Origin: Bog-159 sp963709155
GTDB lineage: Bacteria > Acidobacteriota > Terriglobia > Bryobacterales > Bryobacteraceae
DNA length: 64,000 nucleotides
Direction: 5' to 3'
Assembly (NCBI GenBank): GCA_963709155.1
Contig: CAVPVD010000006.1
Location: 248,001 to 312,000 of the forward strand
Shown: piece after piece, positions 41,975 through 50,906 of the stretch
Position numbering within the stretch: position 1 is the stretch's first letter
Layout of the letters: each line of letters begins with the position of its first letter
Notes under the pieces: generated by a model
Told to the model about the DNA's origin: nothing
Databases searched by the model: none
The model's input: only the letters and a program-made list of their open reading frames with translations
Made by a program: the position numbers and the translations under genes

Positions 41975-43122
41975 GTGCGGTCCATCCCCTGCATTCTGAT
42001 CTGCAGCGCGCTTTGCGCCGCGCCGCCCGTGCGTTTCGCGGAGCACACGGTCTCGACCGGCCTGACTGGTGGCTACCAGGTGGTGGCGGTCGACATGAAC
42101 CACGACGGCAAACTGGATCTGGTCGCGCTGGCGAGCGGCATGACCGAGTTAGTCTGGTTTGAAAACCCCGGCTGGCGGCGTCACGTGATCGCCCGAAATC
42201 TCTCCGGAATGATCAACGTGGCCGCCTGGGACGCCCCTGGGACATGGATGGCAGCGGCATCCCCACACTGGTGCTGGCTTCCGGCTTTTCCATGAACGCC
42301 AAGAGCAGCGCCGGGATTGTGTCTGTGCTGCGCCACAACGGCGATCCGCGCGAGCCTTGGACCATCCGGGAGATCGACCGGCTGCCGGCCTCGCACCGCC
42401 TGCGTTGGGCGGATATCGACGGCAGCGGCAGGAAAGTGGTCGTCAACCAGCCGCTCACCGCGGCCAATGTTGACCGGCCCGAGGACCACGCGCATACGCC
42501 GCTGGTATTCTACCGGCCCGGCGAATGGAAGCGCGAAACCATCTCAGAACAGGACGAGGGCGTGGTCCACGGCCTCTACATCGTGAAGTGGGATGGCAGC
42601 GGGCGCGACAGCATCCTGACCGCCGGCTTCACCGGCATCCACCTTTATCGGATGGGAGATGGCGGACGTTGGAGCCGCACCGAAATCACCGCCGGCGACC
42701 CCGCGCCGTGGCCCAAATGCGGATCGAGCGACGTGGCCGTCGGCCGGTTGGGCAAGCGGCGGTTTCTGGCCGCTATCGAGCCTTGGCACGGTAACGAGGT
42801 CGCCATTTATCGGGAAATCGGCGGGGTGTGGCAACGGCAGGTAATCGACGATTCGCTGGCCGATGGCCACACGATTCTCACCGCCGATCTGGGCGGTGAC
42901 GGAAGGGATGAAGCGGTCGCCGGTTATCGCGGCAAAGGCGTGAACGTGTACTACGCGCAGGACTCCGAAGGCGGCAACTGGACCAAGGTTCCGCTCGACA
43001 CGAGCATGCCGGCGGCGGCCTGCGCCATCGCGGACTTAAATGGCGACGGGCGCCCGGATATCGCCTGCATTGGCTCGTCAACCGCAAATCTGAAGTGGTA
43101 CGAGAACTTGGGCCGCCCCTGA
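41975..43122 (+). pseudogene. Exported FG-GAP/VCBS repeat protein, one-base frameshift at a G run
   Basis: The first frame starts at GTG 41975 with a leader (RSIPCILICSALCAAPP) and an FG-GAP unit (VVAVDMNHDGKLDLVALASG), and stays sensible to NVAAWDAPG near 42239. The rest (DMDGSGIPTLVLASGF, WADIDGSGRKVVVN, ILTADLGGDGRDEAVAGYRG, AIADLNGDGRPDIACIG) is in the next frame. Adding one G to the GGG at 42239-42241 gives APGDMDGSGIP without interruption. A sequencing error is at least as likely as mutation. The family forms secreted beta-propellers. Length about 382 residues when joined. Confidence 0.8.
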
Positions 43123-43141
43123 TCGCAGGAGATGTGCCTGC

Positions 43142-43147
43142 TATAAT
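43142..43147 (+). promoter_or_regulatory. Perfect TATAAT box 10 bases before a GTG start
   Basis: TATAAT then ten bases and GTG 43158. The transcript would have a leader of only a few bases. The -35 position is not conserved. Confidence 0.35.
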
Positions 43148-43157
43148 CCTCAAATAA

Positions 43158-45206
43158 GTGCCTGAAATCCGCCATTCCGTCTGCGCTTTGGACTGCCCGG
43201 ATGCATGCGCCGTACTGGTTACCACCGACGGCGGCAAGGCCACCCGGCTTCGCGGCGACCCGGCTCACCCCGTGACCCGCGGATTCCTCTGCGGCAAAGT
43301 CGCGCGCTACCTGGAGCGCGAGTACCACCCCGAACGTTTGCTCTATCCCATGCGTCGCGTCGGCGCCAAGGGTGCAGGCCGCTTCGCGCGCATCTCGTGG
43401 GATGAAGCCCTCGACGAAATCGCCGCGCGCCTGAAAGCCATCGCCGCCGAATTTGGCGCGGAGTCCATTTTGCCGTACAGCTATGCCGGCACCATGGGAT
43501 TGCTGAATGGCTCGGGCATGGACCGGCGCTTTTTTCATCGTTTGGGCGCATCGCGGCTGGACCGCACCATTTGTTCGTCCGCGGGCGGGGCCGGCCTGAT
43601 GGACGCCTTAGGCTTCCGCTACGGCACGGAGCCGGAGCAATTCCGGCACTCCAAGCTGATCATTGCCTGGGGCGCAAATGTACTCGGCACCAACGTGCAT
43701 CTCTGGCCCTTCATCGTGGAAGCGCGCCGCAACGGCGCCCGGTTCTACACGATCGATCCCCGCCGCAATCGCACGGGAGCCGCGGCGGACAAGCATTTTT
43801 TCATCAATCCGGGCAGCGACACCGCCTTGGCGCTGGGCATGATGCACGTCATCATCGGCGAGAAACTGTATGATGCGGAGTACATCGTACAGCACACCAT
43901 CGGATTCGCCGAACTCGCGGCGTGTGCCGGAGAATTTCCGCCCGAACGCGTCGCCGCCCTCACCGGAATTGCCCAGGACGAGATCGTGGCCCTGGCGCGC
44001 GAGTACGCCACGACCCGGCCAGCGGCCATTCGACTGAACTATGGTGTCCAGCGCAGCGAACGCGGCGCGATGGCCGTCCGCACCATCTCCCTGTTGCCGG
44101 CGCTGACGGGCTCGTGGAAAGAAATTGGCGGAGGCTTGCAACTCTCCACGTCGCAAGCTTTTCATCTGAATCGAGCGGGTTTGGAGCGGCCCGACCTGCA
44201 GCAGCGGGCGCTGGGCCGCGAAGCGCGCATCCTGAACATGGCGCTGCTGGGCCAGGCTCTGACCGAAGTCGACGATCCGCCGGTGAAGGCCCTGGTGGTT
44301 TACAATTCCAACCCCGCCGCCATCGCGCCGCATCAGAACGCCGTGCGCCGCGGGCTGGGGCGCGGCGACCTGTTCACCGTGGTGCTGGAACAATTTCAGA
44401 ACGATACGGCCGATTACGCCGATTTTCTGCTGCCCGCGACCACCTTCCTCGAGCACACCGACCTCTATCTCGCGTACGGCCATTACTACTTGCAATTGGC
44501 GCGGCCCGCGCTGCCGCCGCCAGGCGAAACCCGGCCGAACGTGGAAGTTTTCCGGGCGCTGGCCAGCCGCATGGCGTTCGACGATCCCTGCTTCCGCGAC
44601 TCGGAAGACGACATGATCCGTACGCTGCTCGATTCCGAGCACCCCTTCGTGCGCGGCATCACCCTGGAGGAATTGGAGCGCCGGCATTTCGTGCGGCTGC
44701 GGGTGGCGCCGGACCGCAACGCATTTCAGCCGTTCGCCACGGGTGGATTCGGAACGCCTTCCGGCAAGTGCGAGTTCCGGGCGGAATCGATCGCCTATAC
44801 GCCGCCGGTGGAATCCCGTTTTGGAGACGAACGCCTGAGAGCGCGCTACCCGCTCGAAATGATCTCTCCTAAACACGACGACAGCATGAATTCGACGTTT
44901 GGCAACCGCCCGGACAACGACGCGGCCACCGCTACGGTTTACATGGAGTCGCGCGATGCGGCGGCGCGTGGAATCTCGACCGGCGATCAGGTGCGTGTAT
45001 ATAATGACCGCGGTTCCTGCCTGCTGCGCGCCGAAGTGGACGGCGTGGTGCGCCAGGGCGTGGTCTCGATACCTTCGGTGCGCTGGGCCAGTATGTCGCC
45101 GGATGGTCAAAGCGTGAATGCGCTGACCTCCGATCGCCTGACCGACAAAGGCGGTGGACCCACATTCTATAGCTGCCTGGTACAAGTGGAGAAGAGCGGA
45201 GACTAA
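43158..45206 (+). CDS. Molybdopterin-dependent oxidoreductase (BisC/YyaE-like)
   Basis: 682 residues, GTG start. The N-terminal [4Fe-4S] motif is VCALDCPDACAV (Cys-x3-Cys-x3-Cys) with the fourth Cys in RGFLCGKVARY. Then come ISWDEALDEIA, AWGANVLGTNVHLWPF, RNRTGAAADKHFFINPGSDT, LVVYNSNPAAIAPHQ, DFLLPATTFLEHTD and the molydopterin-dinucleotide-binding tail with LEMISPKHDDSMNSTFGN. There is no Tat leader, so it is cytoplasmic. Related proteins act on formate, thiosulfate or S-/N-oxides, but the substrate is unresolved. The stop overlaps the next ATG (TAATG). Confidence 0.9.
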   Translation: MPEIRHSVCALDCPDACAVLVTTDGGKATRLRGDPAHPVTRGFLCGKVARYLEREYHPERLLYPMRRVGAKGAGRFARISWDEALDEIAARLKAIAAEFGAESILPYSYAGTMGLLNGSGMDRRFFHRLGASRLDRTICSSAGGAGLMDALGFRYGTEPEQFRHSKLIIAWGANVLGTNVHLWPFIVEARRNGARFYTIDPRRNRTGAAADKHFFINPGSDTALALGMMHVIIGEKLYDAEYIVQHTIGFAELAACAGEFPPERVAALTGIAQDEIVALAREYATTRPAAIRLNYGVQRSERGAMAVRTISLLPALTGSWKEIGGGLQLSTSQAFHLNRAGLERPDLQQRALGREARILNMALLGQALTEVDDPPVKALVVYNSNPAAIAPHQNAVRRGLGRGDLFTVVLEQFQNDTADYADFLLPATTFLEHTDLYLAYGHYYLQLARPALPPPGETRPNVEVFRALASRMAFDDPCFRDSEDDMIRTLLDSEHPFVRGITLEELERRHFVRLRVAPDRNAFQPFATGGFGTPSGKCEFRAESIAYTPPVESRFGDERLRARYPLEMISPKHDDSMNSTFGNRPDNDAATATVYMESRDAAARGISTGDQVRVYNDRGSCLLRAEVDGVVRQGVVSIPSVRWASMSPDGQSVNALTSDRLTDKGGGPTFYSCLVQVEKSGD

Positions 45207-45772
45207 TGAACATTTCATTTTCGAGCCAGATTCGGCCCGCCCATCGAGTTTCGATCGGCGCCGCGATTCTGGTTTTGAGCCTGGCCCTGGTACCGGCAGG
45301 CTGCAAGCGGCATAAGGCGGTGACGGCCCGGACCGTTGAGGAGGCCCCTCCGTTATCCAGCACGATCGCGACGGCGGATTCCCGTACCGCGGCCCAATTG
45401 GTGAGCGGATTCTACGGCATTGAACAGAATTCCTGGCGTTGGACCGCCGGGCGGTTCTCGGTCTTGTTGCACCCGCCGCAGAACGCCGGCACCAAAGGCG
45501 CCCTGCTGCAACTGAAATTCGCGATTCCGGATGTCTCGCTGGCGAAGCTGAAAACCATCACACTGACCGCGTATGTAAATGGTACGCCGCTACCTCCAGA
45601 AACCTACACGCAAGCCGGCCAGTTCTTGTTCAGCCGCGAGGTCCCCGCGAACCTGCTGGTGGACGATACGGCGCGCATCGATTTTTCGGTGGACAAGACG
45701 ATGCCGCCTACTCCGGCCGACCGGCGGGAACTGGGAGTGGTCGTCTCGATGGTGGGACTGCAGCCCAAATAA
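45206..45772 (+). CDS. Putative lipoprotein of unknown function
   Basis: 188 residues. The N-terminal hydrophobic stretch ILVLSLALVPAGCKRHKA has a lipobox-like AGC. The mature part is beta-rich (SGFYGIEQNSWRWTAGRFSV, LKTITLTAYVNGTPLPPETY, REVPANLLVDDTARIDFSVD), like a small carbohydrate-binding or Ig-like domain that is common after glycan-associated genes. It is translationally coupled to the molybdoenzyme gene, but nothing else links them. Function unknown. Confidence 0.65.
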   Translation: MNISFSSQIRPAHRVSIGAAILVLSLALVPAGCKRHKAVTARTVEEAPPLSSTIATADSRTAAQLVSGFYGIEQNSWRWTAGRFSVLLHPPQNAGTKGALLQLKFAIPDVSLAKLKTITLTAYVNGTPLPPETYTQAGQFLFSREVPANLLVDDTARIDFSVDKTMPPTPADRRELGVVVSMVGLQPK

Positions 45773-45781
45773 GAAATTCAT

Positions 45782-46411
45782 TATGGAGGGGGTGGCGCAC
45801 CGACGACAATCGTCTGTGGGGCCTTGAGTTTCGATCGCGCCAGCCTGAAGCCGATCACTCAGTTGTTGCCAAGCTTCATTCTGATTAAGGCCGAGCAGGC
45901 ACGCACGCTTGCTCTTCACATCACAATGCAGGCGCTGGCGTCGGAAATGGCAGAACAGGCGGCGGGATCTGAAGTAGTCGCGACTCGGCTAGCTGAGGTC
46001 CTATTTGTCCAGGTACTCCGGCGCATATCGCGTCGGGACCGGAACGCAACAAAGGATGGCTGCGTGCCATTTTCGATCCTCAAGTAGGCGCTGCCCTGAG
46101 TGCCATTCACGACAGAGTGAATACACCCTGGAGGTGAATCCCTGGCCGAAGCGGCGGGCATGTCTCGCTCTGCATTCGCAGCACGTTTTAAAGAGCTACT
46201 CGGCCAAACACCACTGGAATATGTGACCGAGTGGCGGATGCAGTTACTACAACGTGACAAAAAGCTCATAGACGTCGCTCGGTCGGTCGGTTACGAGTCC
46301 GACGCTGCGTTCAGTAAGGCGTTCAAGCGAGTTGTCGGGACCAACCCTGGTGACTACCTCAGACGTGGTTTTGAAGGCCACGGTAATGCGGGAATGGCGT
46401 ACGCTTCTTGA
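45782..46411 (+). pseudogene. AraC-family regulator, truncated and frameshifted
   Basis: The 5' half of a Cupin_6 sensor domain is gone. The remainder begins near 45791 (GGGGAPTTIVCGALSFDR) and continues to AEVLFVQVLRRISR near 46030. The frame then breaks: GWLRAIFDPQVGAALSAIHD lies in the +1 frame up to 46130. The helix-turn-helix domain resumes at 46160 (MSRSAFAARFKELLGQTPLE, ARSVGYESDAAFSKAFKRVV). At least two frameshifts plus the missing N-terminus make a functional regulator unlikely. Confidence 0.8.
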
Positions 46412-47092
46412 AGTGGAAGATTCTGACTTTGGCGGTTGGTGCCCGGGTACCAGCAAGTGTGTTCATCCATTGAAATGGGTGTACCAGGTGCCTCACTTTT
46501 GGGAACGTGAGACCACGGACCCGAAGCAGACCACGATCAATCCATCACCTGGCACCGCTTCCGGTTGCGCTGGGCTGTTTATTTGTCAAGAACTATTTTC
46601 GTGGGGCGCCGGCGCCAGGCTGTCGTTGCGTGCCACCTATTGACAGATCGAAGGGAGCTACTTCGCGACGCCGCTGGGGGCACCTACACGGTGCTGTACG
46701 GCTTCACGGGCGGCGCGGATGGGGGACCCCATAGGCGGGGTCACTCCCGATACGTCCGGCAACCTGTACGGGACCAGGCCAAAAAGCCGGGCCCAAGACG
46801 ACGTGGCGTGCCTGAATGTGGTGCGAGAACATACCATGACCGAATATCCATATGTCCGGCTTTAGTCCTCGAAGCCGGAGCCAAGGGGTTCGGCCCCGAG
46901 ACGTGGCGTGCCTTGCCGGTGCCTTCGATTGCCACTTTGTTCTCGTCATCGAGCCGCCCCAGTTCAGTGGCCGCACGACCCTGTGACCGCCTGTTCTGAC
47001 GACGTGGCGGCCGGTCTGCGGAGCCCCTCTTCTTGCGCCACTCTGCGGAAAGGGGCTTTTTCTGTACACCTCCCATGCCGAAAACTTCACAT

Positions 47093-47237
47093 TTTGGCAT
47101 AGCTGGTACTGCCACGCGTGGTCGGCGCCGGCTTGGCATGCATGGATAGCCTACGACACCCCCGGAGCCCTGTCATCATTGGCGTTCGCGACGGACGCCG
47201 ACTTCTGAGATTTCCAAAAAGTAGGGCCCAAGACGAC
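47093..47237. repeat. 145-bp dispersed repeat, copy A
   Basis: Begins tttggcatagctggtac and ends gggcccaagacgac, and includes ccctgtcatcattggcgttc. It shares both ends, this core and equal length with copy B at 47642; the middle is more diverged. Confidence 0.75.
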
Positions 47238-47641
47238 CGCGCCAGCGCCGCCACGCACGTGCGGGCCGCGCCGCTGTCCGGCATCGGTCCGAACGACACC
47301 GCGACGCTTGCTGGCGCGATAGCCGTACTGCTGGCCGTCGCCCGGGCCGCGGCATGGATTCCCGGGCCCCGATTCCCCAGGGCCGGCCCCCATGGCGGCG
47401 CTTCGCGAAGATTGAAAAGTTGCGGGTACCTCCGGCGCTTCCCACCGCGGAGCCGTAGATCCGACGCACGCTCGCACGTGGTCCCCGCGTATGGCGGGAA
47501 CGCTTCGCCGGATGGATGCCGATGAGGGGGATTTGAGCAGAATTTCCGCCGCTGGCAGAAACTGCGGTCAACGCGCCGGATTTATTGGCGCCGGACTCTC
47601 TAGTTTTTCCCCCAGTGGGCCGCGAGAGGACATGAACGCGC

Positions 47642-47786
47642 TTTGGCATAGCTGGTACGGCCACCCTTGGTCGTGGCTGGCGTGACACCTATGGATAGCC
47701 ATGACATCGACGGAAGCCCTGTCATCATTGGCGTTCGCGCTGGGCGCCGACTCCTGAGATTTTTAAAAAGCCGGGCCCAAGACGAC
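47642..47786. repeat. 145-bp dispersed repeat, copy B
   Basis: Same boundaries as copy A, 549 bases downstream in direct orientation. Its last 20 or so bases plus gtggc also match 46781-46807. Confidence 0.75.
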
Positions 47787-47947
47787 GTGGCTGAGCGGAT
47801 CGTGGGAGGTCAAGATCCTGACCGATGGCTTCGAGTAAGAAGGCCGGCGCTACGGATCGCTCAGTCCGGTGGCGCGCGCCGCCACCGGCACCCGCTGGAA
47901 TGGCTTGCTGTTTTTCGGGCTTGCCCAACGCGGCAAGCAGAGGCGGC

Positions 47948-48064
47948 ATGGCGCCCGCTGAAGCGCCCGCGCGGTGCCCGGTGCGGTGCGCCATCTATAC
48001 CCGCAAGTCCACCGAGGAGGGCCTCAGCCAGGCGTTCAACTCTCTGGATGCGCAACGGGAGTGC
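47948..48064 (+). pseudogene. Serine recombinase N-terminal stub
   Basis: RCAIYTRKSTEEGLSQAFNS followed by LDAQRE is the start of a large serine recombinase (resolvase domain), with the catalytic Ser in RKST. Similarity ends abruptly at about 48064, where the 3' end of an opposite-strand gene begins. About 40 residues remain, so it cannot be active. It marks an old integration or rearrangement point. Confidence 0.8.
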
Positions 48065-48079
48065 GCGCCTCGGCGGTTT

Positions 48080-48505
48080 TCACTTGATGGCTACTTCGAA
48101 GTTCCTGGGGAGGCCGTGCTGGTCCAGGTCCCGCTCATCCAATAACGCGATCGTGACGTGGGCGCCGGGCCTCCAGTAGGGCTCGCCCCGCTCATTCATC
48201 CAGCGGCACGACTGCTTCGGCATGAATTCGAGCAGCCGAAACTCCAAATTGTCGAAGTTCTTGTCGCGGGCGAATCGTTCGTCGATGTCGATCGCGACTT
48301 CCGCTTGATAAGGCCCGCGGTAGAGGTTCGTCTGCAAAAGCTTGGAGTAAATCACGAAGAGTGAATCGCCGGCCGCAGCACGGTTCAGATTGAAATGGAA
48401 CGTCACCTTGCCGCTCGCTGTCTTTGCCGGGGCATAGACCGGCTGCAGTTCGAGCCGGGCCTTTTCTTCATCCATCTGCTTCTGTTCGAGCTGCTGGCAT
48501 GCCAT
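48080..48505 (-). CDS. Unknown protein, last gene of a putative effector cluster
   Basis: 141 residues from ATG 48505, which has GGAGG 8 bases upstream; the longer frame to 48553 lacks one. No signal peptide. The first 25 residues are charged and helical (QQLEQKQMDEEKARLEL). A beta-rich body contains KVTFHFNLNRAAAGDSLFVI and a C-terminal part with GEPYWRPGAHVTIALLDERD. I recognise no family. It lies 83 bases after the clan-CD-like gene on the same strand. Confidence 0.65.
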   Translation of the reverse strand: MACQQLEQKQMDEEKARLELQPVYAPAKTASGKVTFHFNLNRAAAGDSLFVIYSKLLQTNLYRGPYQAEVAIDIDERFARDKNFDNLEFRLLEFMPKQSCRWMNERGEPYWRPGAHVTIALLDERDLDQHGLPRNFEVAIK

Positions 48506-48588
48506 GGAAGAATCCTCCGGTTTGGCTAGGGCGGCGAAGATACAAGCGGCCATTCACACCTTCCCGGTGCATACCATTATAGATTTCT

Positions 48589-50185
48589 TCACTTGGGATT
48601 GAACACGTGCAGCCCCGGAGTCAGGCCGGTAGGCGTGTCGCCGGACCGCGGCAGCTCTTTCCCTCCCGCTTTGCGCCATAGGGCGTATTCATTCGTGCCC
48701 TCCTTCTTCGGACCTCGTTTATCGGCGAGACCGGGATGCGGAAGCGCCTGATGATCGGGCGGGATCTCGATCACTTTCCCATCTTGCGTCTCACGCGCAG
48801 TTTTCAGGGTCGCAGCGATCCGGTCCGAATCGGCCTTCTCCCGCAGGACGTCCCCATAAAAGCTGCGCGTCATGAAGGCTTGCGTCTGCACCTGAAAGCG
48901 GTTGGCGATCTGTTGCGCGAGGCTCGCGTCGGGACCGGCGTTCGACATCGCTCGAGAAGCTTTCCGCCCAACTCGACACACCCGTTCGGCAGGCGTACGA
49001 GACAAAGCGCCCGTCTATCGAGAACGCCTCGGCATCCGAAGAACCGATTTCGGACGCGCCATAATTCACGTCCGGGCTGCTGTCGTAGTTCAGCTTGATG
49101 GCATCTGGCTGGCCGTGGGAGAAGAACAGCACATCCTGCAATAAGAATTTCCCCAAGAAGCCGCCGGCCTTCGTTTTGATCCGGGTATTGATCAGGTCCA
49201 CTATATCGCTCCCGCTAGCCACCTTTTGCAACACGATGCCTTTCTGGTCCTTCAGGAGCTCGAACGCCAGCTTTTCGAAATTCGTATAGCCGACATCGAC
49301 GTAAGCGAGCGTCGTCTGGTCGGCCGCCCGTAAAGTGGGAACTCCCGCCCAACTGGCGCCGGCAAACATCATCTTCAGCCAGAAGCTGTTGTAGTCCATT
49401 TCGGAGCCACAGAAAATGATGTTCTCGCGGTAAACGGCGAGTTGCACGGGAACCACCGTCGAGGTTCCCGCGGGCGCCGTCGCGGTCACCAGTGCGGGCC
49501 CCGCCGTTGCGTCCACATCGGGTCGATAGCCATCTTTTGTCACCGTGATGCTATAAGTTCCGGGTGTGATCTCGCCATAGTCGGCGAGGCCGTATTTATC
49601 GGTCGTCCTGCTTCCCAGACCAGGTGCACTGACATCCGCATTAAGGATGGGCAGGTTCTGGTTGTCGGTAACCTTGACGGCGAGATAGGTCTTGGGCGCT
49701 CCGCAGGTCGATACGGGAGCGGCCACCGGATCCTCGCTGCACGACTTCCCGGCCTGACTATCGCTGTTCGCGTAAACGTCCGGGGATGGAGGCGCTGGCG
49801 CCGGAGCGGGAACTGCCGGAGGGCCGGAGGCATTGGTGGTCCCACAAGCATCCACTTCTGGCTCATCGGCGGAGCACTGATTCTGCGCCGGGTCGCCATC
49901 CGCTGGAGGGGTCGCGGCCGGACCGTTGTCGCCGGTTGGCGGCGGGCCATAATCCGCTGGGTCCTGTGACGGCAGCGGATGCGGCGGAGCGTTGGATGAG
50001 GGTGGTGGGGCTGCCGGGCCCATTTCCGGCGGAGGCTCGTTCGGAGTCGTCGCCGGTGCCGGATCGCCGGGCGAGCAGGAATTCTTCTCTGGATCGTCCG
50101 CCGAACAACTGTTCTGCGACGGATCGTCCGCGGACGACTGCCCGGATTGCGAGGAGTTATCATCGTCTGGATCTTGGCCGTCCAT
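48589..50185 (-). pseudogene. Asp/Pro/Cys-rich protein with Ig-like and clan-CD-like domains, frameshifted near 48955
   Basis: Joined length is about 530 residues. Residues 1-170 are acidic, Pro-rich low complexity with repeats such as DPSQNSCSADDPEKNSCS. Next comes a carboxypeptidase-regulatory/PEGA-type Ig domain (YLAVKVTDNQNLPILNADVS, GEITPGTYSITVTKDGYRPD). The C-terminal domain has VLFFSHGQPDAIKL and FVSYACRTGVSSW, a His-Gly plus Ala-Cys pair like clan CD (caspase/gingipain-type) cysteine peptidases. After SSWAESF the frame breaks and SRAMSNAGPDASLAQQIANR continues in another frame to 48589. The start could also be a TTG at 50221. Confidence 0.6.
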
Positions 50186-50201
50186 CGCAAAAATTCTTTT
50201 C

Positions 50202-50562
50202 TCATGCCCTCCGCTGGGCAAGCTCCTGCTTGGTCCGGGAGGCCAGTTCGTTCAACCTTTAGCGCACTTCGCAAATTCGAATCGCGGAGAATTCTTAATG
50301 CCCATGCGTGTTCCGGTCGCATCTCGAAGTCCAAACCCCAAACCACGCACAGGTTGATGAAACGGGCAACCGAGGCTTGCGTATCGATGCCGTAGGAAAA
50401 GGCACGGTTAATGGCCGATTCGATGAAGGGGCGACAACCGCCCTCCATCTGAGCGGTTTGCGTTGGCCACAATTCGGCCAGGAGAGACATCATTTTCTCC
50501 ACGAACTGATCCCTCATTACTGCTTGGAAGACGCGCATTTGCTCTGCACGAATGCATAACAT
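50202..50562 (-). pseudogene. Small adaptor-like protein, probable frameshift near 50255
   Basis: From ATG 50562: LCIRAEQMRVFQAVMRDQF, then INRAFSYGIDTQASVARFIN and LCVVWGLDFEMRPEHAWALR. This pattern resembles short proteins I recall beside VgrG/PAAR-type effector modules. After RSALK the open frame becomes unnatural and overruns the next gene. The alternative frame NELASRTKQELAQRRA with a stop at 50202 gives a natural helical C-terminus, pointing to one lost base near the GG at 50255. The shadow continuation to 49540 was not accepted. Confidence 0.5.
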
Positions 50563-50906
50563 CAAGGTATCCTAACACAGCCCTTTCTCAATCCCCGTCA
50601 GGAGAGGTTTACAACATACTGATGATGCGGAGAGAAGGTTAAGCAACGGGTAAGAAGTCCGGCCTTCCCAATTGCTGCGCGGCTCGAAGATCTTCCCGTC
50701 GGTGTTCGCATTCACCGCGGCGGCTCGCCGAAATCTGAGTGATCGGAGACACCGGCAGTCTCGCGCACGCATTCGCGGCGTCGCGCTTGGCCGCCGCAAC
50801 GGGACCCTCTTCGGACGTGGCCAGGGCGGCAAAACCGCGGCAGTGTGGTCGGAAGGTCCAAGGAAAACAATATGACCCGTTACGCGGATGTCGGCTGGTA
50901 AACCTG
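50563..50906. other. Intergenic, 344 bases, no feature recognised
   Basis: Lies between the GH75-like gene and the adaptor-like gene on the same strand. No gene, hairpin array or clear promoter was found; a promoter for the downstream three genes may be here. Confidence 0.4.

Larger units (their letters stand above)
46412..47947. other. Accessory stretch without intact genes
   Basis: No convincing gene lies in these 1.5 kb. I can see a short remnant of a Gloeo/Verruco-type tandem-repeat surface protein at about 46680-46780 (TVLYGFTGGADGG then, frameshifted, IGGVTPDTSGNLYGT). I also see two copies of a 145-bp repeat (47093-47237 and 47642-47786) and a 25-bp partial copy at 46781-46805. The many frames present have no family resemblance. 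Confidence 0.6.

Noticed and set aside
43608..45218. 536-codon minus-strand open frame
   Set aside because: It lies opposite the molybdopterin oxidoreductase, has no family motifs and an Arg/His/Gln-rich composition typical of antisense frames in GC-rich genes.
49540..50201. Continuation of the adaptor-like frame into a long Arg-rich protein
   Set aside because: It is the +1 frame of the acidic/Pro-rich coding region; the natural C-terminus is NELASRTKQELAQRRA after a frameshift.
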